DNA of 64,000 nt from Halocafeteria seosinensis (lineage: Eukaryota; Sar; Bigyra; Bicosoecida). Below, one piece after another: positions 1 to 13,200 of the stretch. A program made the translations under genes and the position numbers. A model generated the notes under the pieces. That model made no database searches, was not told the origin of the DNA, and worked only from the letters and a program-made list of their open reading frames with translations. Each line of letters starts with the position of its first letter. Positions within the stretch are counted from its first letter, which is position 1. The stretch lies in NCBI GenBank assembly GCA_001687465.1, contig LVLI01000140.1, forward strand, positions 186,001-250,000, written 5' to 3'.

Positions 1-2516
1 GGTCCTCCTTCTACATATCCACCGCGCGGAAACCTTGGGTTTTTCCCATAATCATGGCGCCTCAAGGGACTTACGCCCTTAGAGGTACTAGAAGGCTGCG
101 AATGATTCTGTTTCACATCCGAGGAGATAGTTTTCGACTTTGAAGTACCACTTGTCGCCGGCGAAATGGCGCCTTCATTATCTGATCTAGCCCTTTTTCC
201 TGCTAGGGAACCGGCTGTTGATGGTTCCTGTCCCGGGTAGAGTCTCTGGAACACTTCCAGGTATGAAGTAATAGTGAAACTAGTGGTCAAACCCACAGCT
301 CCGAAAGTTCGCACAAGCGACAAGTGAGACAGCTTGTCCGTGGACATTCGACTAATCTCTACATTGGATAGGGTGTAACTGCTCTGCAGCAGCCGATCGA
401 ACTCTGCAGCCCGCTCTGTATAATCAAACGTTGCTACTCGTGAAAGTTACTCGCCCGCAAACAGCGTACATGTGGACCTTACCTGAGGGTAATCCATTGT
501 CTTCAAAACGCGCGATACCTGAGTTATCTGTAGCTATAGTACTCGAGATCCATCTTTCTTCAAATTTGGATAGCTTTTTGCTGATAATAACATTGCGGCC
601 AATATCCCGCTGATCGATCAAACGGGATGCTCGGTGACCTGCTTCTGGAGCCATCCACGTCATATGCTTTTCTCCCACGGTTAGCGTACTCCCTTCGTCT
701 AGGTATACGAAAAAAAGACCCTGGGGAGCATTATAGCCCATTACCCAACCATGAACAAAGCCTTCAGGAACATCCACTTCAGGAGGTGGCCGAGCCAGGA
801 GAGTAGGGTCATCGTTGTCCATCAATGTCTTTAAGAACGGATGCATTCTATTTGCTTTGAGACACCGCTCCCCACAGACACCCCAACTGCAATGCACCCC
901 AACAATGATATCGTTTTAACAAGTTTTATTCCAGTGCAAATAACTTACCCGTACATAAGCAGCGCCGGAAGATGGAACCTTCTCCTGCATTCCGACCTTC
1001 CACAAGTGACCAGGGCTAATGGCTCTTTGTCATATGGCTCCGATCCAACAAACTTTAAACGATTGGCTTGAATCCATGACACTAAGTTACACTCAGGACC
1101 AGTAGTCCGAACATCGGGCTGTGTGCTAATTCCGAGATGAAAGCAATAACAGTGCATCCACACTACTCTTACAAAATCGGGATTCATATCAACGGGTCTA
1201 GTTTCTTCTTGCAAAGTCGAAAAAAGTTCTCTTAAGTAAGGGTCGGCCACGGGCAAGCCACCAATGTGGCCGTTATACAAGCGACCTCTAGCGTAGCCAA
1301 TCAAAGGACCAAGGTCTAAATCATAGTCTTCCATCCAAATAGGAGACTTACAACCGCATAGGACACATGTTTGGTCTTCGTGTGCACGAACTGCTACAGC
1401 CGCTTCCACTATCTGACCTTCACCGCAAAATGCATGCGCAGCTTCCTTAACATGAGGAACCAGTGGACGTTCCAACGACTCAACACGTTCCTTGAGCTGT
1501 TGCCGTTTGATGTCACATGATGGATTGACCACGAAATTGGTGGCCTGAGTGCTGGATAAATCCAAATCAATCTCGAGGAGGGGCGTTTCATAGTCATAAA
1601 GGATCATTTCCTTGCTCTGACACATCTGCTCTTGACCTTTCTTCGTTGACACGTTGAAAGCATTTTCTACACTTCGGAGCGAAGACAGCAATACACGGGT
1701 ACCTCTCTTGATTGCGCCGACAACCTTCCATGCTGAGGAACCGAGTCCGGTCCTTCGTTCTGGCAAGCATGCGAGCTCACTGCATATAACACTAATCGTT
1801 TTGGCCGTCATCTCCGTCGAATCGGGGTTTTGGCAAAAGTAATGTATCAGGAAGACAGTACTGAGGCCGTTCTTGCCAGAGCTTTCTGTGGCGGTATCCT
1901 TCAATGTAACAAAATCATCTTTCTGAAAAAGATAACCAGATACTGCAGCACCTAACGTTACACCGTCATCAAATGGTGTTCCTACGAGGCCAGTATAATC
2001 CGAGGGAGCAGATACACGGTCTTCCTGCTTTGCCAGTTCCACAGACTTCAGGAATTCCCCCTTATTGTACTTGCCAGGGAACTTTTGCCGGTTATAGAGA
2101 CGATTGGCATTCTCATCATTCAAAGGTTGTATATCATCCCATGAAGCCCATCCGATGTTTGTGGTTTTCCGATTGTAAATATACTCCACAAGGTACACAG
2201 CGTCTCGACCTTTGTTTGGTTTCAACAGGGACATCCTGTCCATATTGGGTCTGACCGAAGCAGCCAGCGAAGACATCGCGCCACATATTCTAGCCGGCCA
2301 AAACAGTTTTTTGGCTCCAGAATTAGTAGCCAGTACCACCTGGCCCGTCAGAAAAACAGATCTTCGATAATCTGGTGCGCCTCCACTTCCTGTCCCAGGC
2401 GCAGGGGAAGCAGCTGACCTGGAGCCCCCAGCGGTGCTTCCAGCAGGGTTCGGGCTGCTGCTGTTTGACGCAGATCCTAGTGCGCTTGAATAATACTGAC
2501 TGACAGGCGAAGCCAT
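1..2516 (-). CDS. PWWP/PHD-type chromatin-reader-like protein, C-terminus cut by window edge
   Basis: Three exons are visible on the minus strand: about 2516-949, 886-483 and 415 to beyond base 1. The introns are short (about 62 and 67 nt), GT-AG, and keep the frame. After a Ser/Gly/Ala-rich start, residues about 55-135 look like a PWWP domain (VLATN..., FWPARICG, then WASWDDIQPL). Around residues 400-540 a Cys/His pattern (CVLCGC, MHCYCFH, TCGRSECRRRFHL, WGVCGERC) resembles an extended PHD or C2HC pre-PHD finger. Intron 1 falls inside this finger, and joining the exons completes it. A following stretch (HGWVMGYNAPQGLFFVYLDEG) could be a Tudor-like barrel. The tail is Ser/Lys-rich and runs off the window. 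PWWP and PHD modules bind methylated histones, so a nuclear chromatin role is inferred. I cannot name an ortholog, and the domain calls rest on pattern reading only. Confidence 0.65.
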
Positions 2517-3102
2517 TTTGCCCCTATAAACCTTGACTTGCTATAAAAGATGAGAAACTCCAAAAAAGTTACTCCGTACACACACGCTCCTGTGGCGAAA
2601 TGTGCACTTGCAAGCACACAAATTGTAGTGCCTCCACGACGAGGGAGGATAGACCCGTATACCTGCAAACAAGCTATGCGTCTGCAGTATGTATAAGAGG
2701 AGAAAAATGGACAAGTGTGGTTTGGATTCCACCCAAGTTCTGTCCCCGGGATGGCTTCTACGTCTATTTACTGTGCTACACCGCACGCTGTAGATCTGAT
2801 ACTCCGCGTACAAGAGAACGAGTCATTCACACATAATGTCAAAAAGCTTCGTTCCATGTCGGCACCTTACAAGTCGACATTTGAGGCCTTGAAAAGTTTG
2901 AATCACTTCATGATGGGGAGTGAAAGAAAAGATTGCTACCTACGGCAACTAAGAAACTAGTTTGTGGAGAAACGGGACGAAGGTACGAAGAATTGCAAAT
3001 GTATGGATACGGGCGTCGTTATTGGTGGGTAAAGTCAACAATTTTGCGGTCTGACAACCAGTCGCTGCCAATTATATGTTAACTGAGAAAACCGTGGAAG
3101 CA
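2517..3102. other. intergenic, about 590 bp
   Basis: This lies between the start of the PWWP/PHD gene and the 3' end of symplekin, both on the minus strand. It should hold the upstream gene's promoter and the end of the symplekin transcript. I see only short, unconvincing reading frames and no RNA gene. Confidence 0.5.
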
Positions 3103-6100
3103 TCATCGTCGCCTACTCTTATTAGGACGTTCATCATTGTATTGGTTGTCCGGTCGAGCTCGGCCACGTCCTCGAGGTGGCTGTGGCACCCCATAACCAT
3201 GCGAAGGAGCAGCCCGCGGTGCTCCTCCTCTATTTGGAAAGCTCGGTCGAGCTTCGCCTTCAGGAGGCCCTTGGTATTGATGCGGCCGAGGGCCAGGGTA
3301 TTGTGGATGCTGCATGGGTCCTCCGTATTCCTGGTTGGGGGATGGTCCAAAGCGATGTGGTCGTTGCTGATGATTGTTGTGCCCTTGGTGCTCAGGATAT
3401 TGCGACGGGAACTGTCCGGGGTAACCATGCCTTGGCATCGGTTGTGCATGCGCACTGTCTGGTCGTGGGCCACCGTTTCCGTGCATCTGATAATGTGGGT
3501 GGTGGAAGCCAGGGGGAGGAGGCATCCGGGCATGCGCATGCCCCGGGAACAATGTTTGTTGATTGTGCTGCGGCTGCTGATGTGGAAACTGAGGATGGAA
3601 ATTTGGAGGGCGACCCGCCGGTTGTTGTTTGCTTCGTTCTTCAGCCATTCGTTTGGCTTCCATCAGCCGTTCCTGCTGTTCCCGTTGCTGTTGTTCTTCC
3701 CGAGCTAAGGCTTCCCGATCAATTTTCAACTTTACGCTCAGAAAATGCAAAACCTCGTCACTAATACGCTTTTGATTGTTTTCTTCTTCGGCGCATTCAC
3801 GAACTCGCTGATGCAGCACCTTGTTCGTACCAAGTGCCTTCTCTAACTCCGCCACCGGCAGCCGACAAAGCACAAGCAGCGAAGCAGGAATACCCCGCTT
3901 GCAGGCGTTAACAAAACCGGACCACAATGTAGAATACTTCCAAACTTCTTTGTCTACCATCTTGTGCAGCAGGTCGACGACTTCCTGCTGATCAATATCA
4001 TCTGCGTATTGCTGCAGGAACAATTCTATAGCTTTCACAATGATTCGCGGCCATGTCGCTGCCTCTATTAGCATAGTCAACCCGTCTAATATAGACTTAG
4101 CCGACAGTTTGTGTCTTCTCTCCTTCTTCAAGTACGCTGCGATAACATGCTCGACAGCATCACTTGAGAGAGGAAGGGCGGGGTTCCACTTGGCGAGCCC
4201 GCATTCCTCTAAAGACGTCTTTAATAGTGATACGCCCCCAAATTCTGAAGATTCTGAGTCATCATTCTGTTTTGCTACTTCATCGGTACTGCACATGCAA
4301 GCGAAGAGCTCGGCTTCGGAGACAGCACTTCCTTCTCTAGAGCAAAGACTGCCCACTATCTCATCCTGGATGCGATCTTCCAATACCATGATACCAGGAA
4401 CGATACCAATGATATCAGACTTCTTCAGTCCTGGTATAGCAGGCCTAAACGTAGCGAGACTGCCTCCACATCTTATTTCGGTAGTATTGTAGAGTTTCTG
4501 GAAAATGTAAGAGCAGATTTGCTCCTTATCGATGTTCTCACGATTTTCCACTATGGAGTGAATGATAAAGGTCAGTACATGAAGCTCCTTGTCGGAAATA
4601 TCGTCAGTGGCCGTCGAGGAACCTTCAACCCCTCCACTTTGAATACAATGAAGCGAAGCGATACGTTCGACCATCTTCGATGGACCTCCTCGCTTCTTTA
4701 CGAGGGTTCGAATGAGTAAAGGAATTTCATTCTCATACGCCTTAGAAACAGCCGCACGCACTTGCTGGCTCGTTTTAGAAGACACTGGATTTTGCATGAC
4801 GTCTATGTATGTACCTATGATTTTTTCCAAAAATCGCGAAATAGGATACTGGCTCGGGTACACAGTAGAAAGCAAAAAGTACAACTGCAGTCTCCGGGTA
4901 GCGTCACTCACATCCCGCACGTATTTTCGAGACAATGTTGAAAGATCCTTCATGGCACTGGCACCATTCTTAATAAGCTCCTTAGTGTTGGTCTCTTGAG
5001 AAGAAACCGCATTCTCACTAGAGGAGTCATCCTCAGTTACCTTCAATGTATCGAAAAGTTCTTCCGTACGAGGAACAACCACGGCTTCCTGTCCCTTGAT
5101 CTTAACAACACGACGACACAGACTCAAGATAGCTTCAGTTCTCGGTCCCTTGTTGGGTGAAAACGCTATCGACATTAAAGCCTCTAACGCGGACCTTCTG
5201 GCGCTCGGGCGATTTTCAAGAGTAGCAGTCAACAAACTGACATAGCTTCCAGGGCTCCCGGTTTCACACAGCGAGGCACCTACTACCATGTCAAAGACAC
5301 TATTCTCAAGCTGGGGGCATTCCAGTAGTATAACTTTCAGACTATCAAGAAGGAATTCCCTCTTGTGCGTGGACGCGTGTAGCGAAGCCGATACAAATTC
5401 TCCCACAAACGTCTCCACAAGGAAACCATACTGTGGTGTACAACATGGTGAAGATATTCGTACTTCATCCGTCTCTTTGTTCTCATCTCCACTGGAGGTT
5501 TTCTTTGGCGGAATCAAGGCGATCCGTTCCACGTCCCCATTCCGAGAAATGAAATGCCCCAAAGAATATTCAGCAAACAACACACCTAAGCACATTTCTC
5601 TCGGAAGAACCGACATCTTCTCTAGCTTTCTCGGTCCATATTTCGAGTTCTTCAATTGTTTCACAATCTCGCCCAATCTATACAGTCTGCTTTGACAGAA
5701 ATACTTCCCGAACCTGTTTCGTTCACTCTTATCTCCACCTTCTTTGAATTCCTCTAGAAAGGAATACAACACCACACCTGAAGGGTTTGTCGCCTGCCGC
5801 CCGAGTATCGAAGCATATTTTCGAATGGCACTTTGCGCAGCTGTTTGCATCCATTCATGGTCCGCAAGTTGTAGGATACGGGTGAAACATCGGTCGCTAA
5901 ACTTCCACCCATTTTTCTTCTTTAACGTACTCAGCTCTTTCTTCATTAAGAGATCCTTCTCCAAACTAACCGATTGCCCCTCTCTCTCGTCTGCGATTGT
6001 CGTAGATTCTCGCGTGTCTGCAGCGGGGGCTTTACTTTCCAATTCCTTCTCTTCTTTCAGTTTCGCGCGGGCACTGCGCTCGGCGTCGACGAAAGCCTTC

Positions 6101-8491
6101 CTGGTAGCCATTAGAATGGGGTCGATGCCTGGGCACACGGACCCGTTATTCAGCTTTAAAGCAGTTGTGATTCTGCTCAAGATATTAGATGGAATACCGG
6201 GCATGCGCGTAGAAGAGTTCGCGTTGCGAGAGATCAGAGAGTTAGTTCCAGCCTGCCGTTGCTCCGCCTTGAGAGTCTCAATTTTATTGCCTAACTTATC
6301 TATACTCTCTTGGGTATTTGACGTCGCTTCATCTCCAAAGGACAAAGCATCCTTATCCGCCAGTGAGGCATCCAGAAACTTATCCCAGCCGTCTTTGACG
6401 TCCTTATCCACAGTCCTTCGCTTTCTTGCAGACGATATACTGGAATATAAAGAGGATATTTCATCTTCTTCCCAAACACGACGAGCACGAGAAGGAATTT
6501 CCTCCCCCGTGCAGGTTTCCGATACCATTTGGAGAACTGCAGCCAAATGTGTGCCACCATCACTAGGAGCCAAGTCCAGTGGAGGATGCTCGAAGAGCTG
6601 AGACCTTTCCTCTTCTACATTATGCTTGCTAGATGTGTTCAACCTTGCCATTACTAGGCATTCCGCTGCAGAGGAGATAATTTCATCTGGAGGGGTTGGT
6701 GTGCCTTCAGGCATATACGCAAAGTTTTGTACAATGCAGTTAACACGATCATCGAACGCCAATTGAAGGTAGGATTGAGCACTATATCGATTTTCGGGTA
6801 TGTTAATTGCCTTTAATCCCTCGATAGACTTTTCATCAGACTCATATTTCTCTTCTTCCTCCTCCTCGTCACCAATTTGACCTACCTTGCCTTCAATTTT
6901 GCGCCCTAGGTGTTTCTCTACTTCTCCTCCTGAGCCCAAGTCAGTTAAGCATTCTCCTAACATAGTAGCAACCTGTTCGAATTCCTCCTCCTTGCGGACG
7001 CATCTCAGTTTTAATAGTTCTAAGAATCCAACTTTAACAGAGTTAGTCAGGCGAGGGAGCAAACTGATTCCTCGTCTACGCCCCAGCTTCATGTGAGACG
7101 GGGGATCATATATAAATTTATGCAAGTAGGACGTGACAAAGTAGACATAACACTGATCGGCCTTCGCCGTTCCACCTCGAAGATATTCATCAATGATACT
7201 GGTGTCCACTACAAGAGGATCCTTGGGGCGCCGACTCGCTACCCACGTAACTGTCTTGATTACGTCGGCATATGTTTTATGGGTTAACTCTAGACCACTT
7301 GTTAAGTCTGCTTCTTTGTCTAATAGCCGCAGTAGCTGCAACATCAGTCTATCAGCTTCCTTCTTCAAGTCCGCTTTCTTGTGCATCGTAGAATTGGACG
7401 GAATATGATCGAGCGTAAACGCATCTGAGCCTGTGACCTGGGCGGCTACTGCTCCGGTTTTGGAAGCCGCACTAATCTTCTCCACACTTTCTTTAGAAGG
7501 ACGCGTCTGAGTAAAAATGGTTGTTTCTATCAGTTTAATTACAGCAGATCTCACACCGTCTGATGTGTTTGCATCGGTCAAGGCACCGAACAACTTTTCC
7601 CGCAATTGGACAAACCTCTTCCACATATTCTGGATTTCCGAGCTAACTTGCGACCTATATGAGTGGCCACTATAAGGGTCAATCACAGTAATTCGCATCG
7701 CCTTTCGAAGAATATTATTCGTCACTGCCGCGACGCGTTGTACAACCTCTTGGTCTTGATCCTCGGCTAATGTAAGTAAGGGTTCAATTACACGAGGGAT
7801 CCCTGTAAAATAATCATGTCGGAGAAATATGAGTACTAGTTACCATATAAGACACGACAAGAGCTGTCTCTTTCTTACATTCGACTTTTTCTCGACAGAC
7901 TTCCTCCACCAGAGACGCTATCCATTTACGAACTTTCGGCTGCTCATTGGTTCGCAGTTCTACAACCTGGTCCCACCATTCAGAGAATTGGTGTGCTGAT
8001 ATACGCTTCTTCCCCACAAGTATTCCTTGGATCTGGTCCAAATATTGCTGAATCAAGTTCCCTTGTTGCTGCTGCACTTGAGGATTATTGAGTGCCTCCA
8101 AAATTTGCTGAATCCGGGTATTCATTTGTTCAGCTGTTTCCCCTTCAATATCCTCAGCATTGGAAGAAGGGAACTCAGGCATATCCTCCATCAAGAGATC
8201 CTCCTCCTCGTGGCCTTGTTGGTCTTCATAATACTCTTGGGATGTGTAATTACGCTCTCCAGTCCCATTGGAAGAAGCCACTATCTCCTCCAAAGACGAC
8301 GGCAGAGGTTGCAAAGGAGCTGGCGGAGGGTCAAACTGATCCCGTGATCTACTGCTTCGGTCATTTCCCTTCTCTTGCTTGGCCTGGTCCGACGACTGCC
8401 TCTTATTTCGTGAGGAAGATGCATAAAAGGAAGGAGAAAGAGGTCTCTGAGGCTGCCCCCATTCGCTTTGCTCTAAGGGTTTTTTGCTCAT
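3103..8491 (-). CDS. SYMPK: symplekin / Pta1-like scaffold of the mRNA 3'-end processing complex
   Basis: Symplekin (yeast Pta1) is the scaffold of the nuclear cleavage and polyadenylation machinery. Exon 1 runs from the ATG at 8491 (MSKKPLEQ) to about 7830. Exon 2 runs from about 7802 to the stop at 3103. Exon 1 carries acidic and Gln-rich sequence and ends in an N-terminal HEAT-repeat segment (VRKWIASLVEEVCREK). Exon 2 continues the helical repeats. Near its end it has the family's C-terminal signature (LTMLIEAATWPRIIVKAIEL, then KEVWKYSTLWSGFVNACKR and LPVAELEKAL). A tail of about 150 residues follows, rich in Pro, His, Gln and Gly and ending in basic residues. The exact junction is uncertain. 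The obvious GTAACT donor leaves the frame off by one, while a GTACTC donor a few bases on restores it. The total is about 1.76 kilo-residues, longer than animal symplekin (about 1270). The extra length is mostly linker and tail. Confidence 0.85.
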
Positions 8492-9391
8492 TCTTGCTTG
8501 GGGTGAAACAAACAAATGGAAAAGAGCAAAATGGATACTGTGTTCTCCTAACAACGGACAAGCATGTATCGAACGGAGGGACTACTCTGTCCATGATGGA
8601 CCATTGATGGTAACTATGAGCGAGTGAACGATAAGATTGCTGCCTGGTGGAAGGGACTCTTATTACCACAAAGAAAAAAAATGGTACTTGTCACGGCGGT
8701 TGGTAATTTGTGGTCTAATTGTACATACGCACATATATGTTGTGAAAAGTGGTATTCAGTGTGTACCATACCTCTACTCTCTGTGAAACTGTCCGCAGAC
8801 AGGCTGAGCCAGCCGAGCGCAAACGCTGTATAGGCAGTCAAGGACTTTCAAAGGAATCCTTCAAAGTATTTTTTTTCCATTCTATTCGTGGCTGAAAACT
8901 CCCTCCCAACGTGCACGTTCATGGCATGGACAATAAACAGAGCCTTCTTGTTTATTTAACTTCCACTTCCCCCTTCCATCAAGTCTTCCTGCTGAATGAC
9001 AGAGCTCACTCATTCATTCACGTGCACAATATCATACAGTTTTTTTTTCCAGTTCGTTGGGATGCATTGACTTCTGCTGCACGCACGGCGTATTATGCAA
9101 CATACGGAATTAGGATCGATGACTCAGGAGGACAACGTGTCGAACAATTCCAATTCACTGCACCATACACTGGTTTAGTATATTTTCAAGTGTGTGTGTG
9201 TGTGTTGTCAGTTCGAATTTCAGGTTTGATATTTGTAAGTACAATGAATGTACTCATGGTTTGACACACCCATTGTTTTTATCTACTATTTTGTCCTCTG
9301 TCCTTCCAGCGATCTCCGTACGTGTACAGATTGTTCTGAAGCGTCGATTTCTTTGCCTCCGCACAAGCTATACAACCTATAGACAAGGACA
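8492..9391. other. divergent intergenic region between symplekin and TPI, 900 bp
   Basis: This is the shared upstream region of two divergent genes. It contains pyrimidine runs and a (GT)8 microsatellite at about 9190-9205. A frame at about 9050-9190 follows a T-rich CAG acceptor-like site and reads plausibly, but it has no start and no match that I recognise. It may be a 5' leader exon of TPI or chance. Confidence 0.4.
9190..9205. repeat. (GT)8 microsatellite
   Basis: Eight perfect GT dinucleotides lie about 190 bp upstream of the TPI start codon. Confidence 0.9.
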
Positions 9392-10162
9392 ATGTCATCC
9401 GACACACAACGAAGACCTTGGATCGGAGGCAACTGGAAATGCTCCGCCGACTTAGCCAAGGTAAGAGCAGCACTGGAGGTGATCCACGGCGCTACGCCTC
9501 TTCCGGAATCTGTGGATATTGTTGTAGCTCCTTCCCATATTCATATTGGGAAGGTCATGGATGAGCTCCCTAGTCCGGTACAAATCGCAGCTCAGAACAT
9601 ACACAGCTGTGAGGGCTATGGAGCGTTCACCGGTGAACACTCGGCGGAAATGCTCAAAGACTTTGGAGTGAACTGCGTCATTGTAGGCCACAGTGAACGC
9701 CGCCATATTTTCAAGGAGAGTGATGAGGAGGCAGCCAATAAAGCAAAGGTGGCATTGAAAAATGGCATGCACGTTGTGTTTTGCATTGGTGAAACGCTGG
9801 ACGAAAGAGATGCTGATAAAGTCATGGAGGTCAACACTCGGCAACTCAAGCGCCTCGTCAATGTCGTAGAAGGTAACGAATGGGAGAGGATTGTCATTGC
9901 CTACGAGCCAGTGTGGGCGATAGGAACTGGGCGAACTGCTACGGCCGATCAAGCTCAGGAAGTTCATTCCAAAGTCCGCGAATGGATTGCCCAGCACTGC
10001 TCGCAGGACGTGGCTAACAAGCTCCGGATTGTCTACGGCGGTAGTGTAAAGTCTGCTAACTGTGACCAGTTGATAGCGGAGAACGATATCGACGGGTTCC
10101 TCGTTGGTGGTGCCTCTCTAAAACCTGATTTCGCCGACATTATCAAAGCTCCCGCGAAGTGA
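9392..10162 (+). CDS. TPI: triosephosphate isomerase
   Basis: The enzyme interconverts dihydroxyacetone phosphate and glyceraldehyde 3-phosphate in glycolysis and gluconeogenesis. The frame is a single exon of 256 residues, a little above the usual ~250. All catalytic landmarks are present: Asn14 and Lys16 in GGNWKC, His100 in VGHSERR, Glu172 in YEPVWAIGTG (which includes flexible loop 6), and the phosphate-binding YGGSV and GFLVGGASL segments. The N-terminus is only a few residues longer than in bacterial or animal enzymes and shows no organelle targeting peptide, so the cytosolic isoform is likely. The lack of introns contrasts with most neighbours. It converges on the unknown gene ending at 10228, with about 65 bp between stops. 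Confidence 0.97.
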   Translation: MSSDTQRRPWIGGNWKCSADLAKVRAALEVIHGATPLPESVDIVVAPSHIHIGKVMDELPSPVQIAAQNIHSCEGYGAFTGEHSAEMLKDFGVNCVIVGHSERRHIFKESDEEAANKAKVALKNGMHVVFCIGETLDERDADKVMEVNTRQLKRLVNVVEGNEWERIVIAYEPVWAIGTGRTATADQAQEVHSKVREWIAQHCSQDVANKLRIVYGGSVKSANCDQLIAENDIDGFLVGGASLKPDFADIIKAPAK

Positions 10163-10227
10163 GCAGCTAGCTAAAGTGTCAACATTCCACATAAATATAC
10201 GAAAACCGGGAACAATCGCTGTTCTTC

Positions 10228-13200
10228 TCATAGGTGGTGACGTTCCTCGACAAGTGAAACTATATCCTGGGCAGCATCCAATCCCCTCACCATTATCGGA
10301 TGCATATACTCTAATACGACCGGCAAGATTTCAATAATTTCCTCGCACTGGTCTAAATCGATTTTGAGCTGCACCATTAAGGTTTGCGGTATTTGTTTTC
10401 GCAACTCCATGTCGTCCTCAAGCAGCAGTCGTCCGAGCCGTGTCGTCTGAGCAAACGAATAGATAAGGTTTGGTTCGTGAATATGATGCCTTAGAAACTT
10501 AATACAGTCTCCCGGATTCGATACCTGTTGTTCTCCTGAGCCGGATTCTGTATCGGATTCAGGATTAGAGCTGGTATCTCCATTGTGTTGCTCCGTCGCA
10601 TAACTGTAATATTCCTGGAGTTGATCCACGGCTTCAGAGGAGATGTCAAGACTACACTGGCGGAGGCAGTCACTCATATACGTAATCAGATAACAAACTG
10701 CACTTAAACGTATCCTAAAAGGCGCTTTCCCCAACAAGCAAGTAAATGTGGGGGCGTGATCATCTTCTTCGTTAAGATCTTGCGTCAACGGCTCATAGTG
10801 CAGGAGTAAAGAGAAAGCAGCATGCCGAAGGGAGCTGACGAGCTTCCATTCAACACGATCTTCCGGTGCATCGACTCTTTGTTCATATCCTCTAAACGTG
10901 ACACCTTTGCCCAACTCCTCCGCCGCTTTGAGATCGTCTTCCTGGAAATGCTTCTGTCTCTTATCATTTTCGTCCTCGAGCTGCACTAACTGTTCCAACA
11001 CGGCAACGGCATTCGCACCGACTCCTTCCTCCCAATCATAATTCGTGACTACATTATTCCTTTGGTATACTTCAGCGCTAGTAGTATCTGGTTCTATCGT
11101 CTGGGCTCTTATTGCCACAGCAATTTTGTCTGATGTGTACGGAGACCTGTAAGTAGATTGATCCCCTTCTCGCGTACCTGCAAGAAACCCCGTAGCTTGA
11201 TGTTGCCTACGTCCATTTAACGCATTCATACGCACCTAGTCTGGATATAGTCGTTCCAAAGCCTTGTCGTTTACCATGCTGGAGCAGCTCTTGACAGTAT
11301 CGCTTCTTTTCTTTCGGATCTGTAATTCCGCATTTTTCTTCCACGAACTTTGCGATATCCTCCTGATACTGCTTCATTGAGCGGACCAGACCAAACGAAT
11401 AAGGCTGGACAGGTCTTTCAAAGGATCTCAGCCGCTCAAACTCCAAATTCTCACTGTTGCCATAGTAATTTAAGAAGTCATCGAGATGTTCTCTTACTCG
11501 AAGGTGGCTATGGGCTGGCTCTCGCTGAGTAAGCTTCTTGTTGCTGTAGATCATGTCATACATACCCCGGAGTTCTTCATCTGGCTTATAAAGGTACAAC
11601 AGCGGCCTCGTGGGATCCCGAAAGCGGGACGGACGTCCAGTTTTTAGAATCCTCGTGTGTTTTCCTTCGAGTCTCACGCTGCTTGCCTTAATGCGTCGAA
11701 TGGAAGGAGGGTTCCAGGGGTCATAGGGGAAATACTCTACATGACCTTTTAACTTGTGCCGAATGAGAAGCTCAGGTCTTGCGCGATATCGCGCATTCGA
11801 ACTGCGGCCTTGGTATTCGCGGTCACGGTTATACCTAAAGGCAGGTTTCTTCGCATGGCGACCAAACTCATCGTCGTCATCGATGCTCGATGAGCTAGAT
11901 CCACTTTCAGATAAAGCCGTTTCGCCCTGTCTTCCGGGAGAACGCTTAGTCCTCTGCTCCCTGTGAATAAGACCAGGAACTTCAAAATGCAAGACGCCGT
12001 GTTGCCGTCCAACTCTGCCTCGAGTACGATGGAACCGTCGACGCTCACACTCTTCTAGTGGGTCTTCATCAGAAACAGATGACTCATCATCATCGCTGCC
12101 GCTCTCGGACGAAGTCTTTATTCCAAACGCAGTTCGAGCTGGACGAAAAGAAGGCTCAAAAGCCGTTTCATCGTCTAGTTCTAACTCTCCTACACTGCTA
12201 GTGTCGGTCGATGTGCTCTCCTCAGAAAATAGAAAACTTGCTGAGAAATTGAAAGCCATATTGCGATACATCGCCAGGCACCTTATTTTGGAACCGTATC
12301 GCATTGCTATACGTTGGGATCGGGTTTCAAGGCCTCGCAATTTTCGAGACTCCTGAGTCTCCAGACGAAGATACTGTTTCAGTATGTGTGTCATGTCGGC
12401 CACTTCTGCTCTACTGTTATTCGAAGGGGGGACCCGGTCCCGCCAGTAGGAAGGACAGAAATCATGTAGCAGATAAGAGAAGAGACGTTTCAAGCCACCC
12501 CGCAAACGGCTTGCAAACAAAGCATTCTTGGCTGAAAGCGGAATAGGCTCTGAATTAAACATCAGAGCATTTAGGAGCTGCAGTATGCATCCAATGTGCA
12601 CCATTATGTTCCGGATCCTCTGACTGTACATGCGGTGATCTTCGATTTGTTGTTTTCGCACTTGTCCGTCTTCTGCCGCAGGTGGCGGGATATATTCGTG
12701 AAAGCTTGTCAGACAGATTTCAAGGTCTTGGAAAACTTGATCAAGCACAGCGTGAGAAAGAATACTCTCTTTCGCTTTTCTGTAGCACAAACAGAGGTTT
12801 GCCAATTCTGAGAGAGCTTCGCTTTGTTCGATGATGTCGTTGGCGCTGTAAAGTAAACAGAGGAGCTTAAATCAGGGAGAGAGAAGCTTTCTCTTTCATC
12901 CATGACGACGTACTTGTGAAGGCGTTCTTCCAGTCGATCAACTAAGTGGTCGACCTGGAGTTCCGGTGGTTCGTTAGTCGGATCTAGTTGCATATCCAGT
13001 AATGACATCTGCACAGTCTCATTAGTGAAGGGAGCATCCAAACGTTTTATGCATAATAGAAAACAACACATCCACATACCACCTGATAGTTTCTCCATAA
13101 ACGCCGTAGTGCACGGCCGAGGTCCTTTTCCGGTTCGTACAAATACAAAGTAACCGGGGTTTCGAAGCGGTTGGAGTCAGACTTTGGCTGCAGGCGTGGC

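Noticed and set aside
3076-3764. Plus-strand frames of 195-210 codons opposite the symplekin tail
   Set aside because: Antisense shadows of the Pro/Gln/His-rich exon; composition mirrors the coding strand and no domain is present.
5744-6601. 285-codon plus-strand frame inside symplekin
   Set aside because: Antisense of a well-supported exon; Ser/Leu-rich sequence typical of shadow frames.
9050-9190. Frame reading ALTSAARTAYYATYGIRIDD upstream of TPI
   Set aside because: Reads plausibly after an acceptor-like site but has no start, no family match and is followed by a GT microsatellite; kept only as a note on the spacer.
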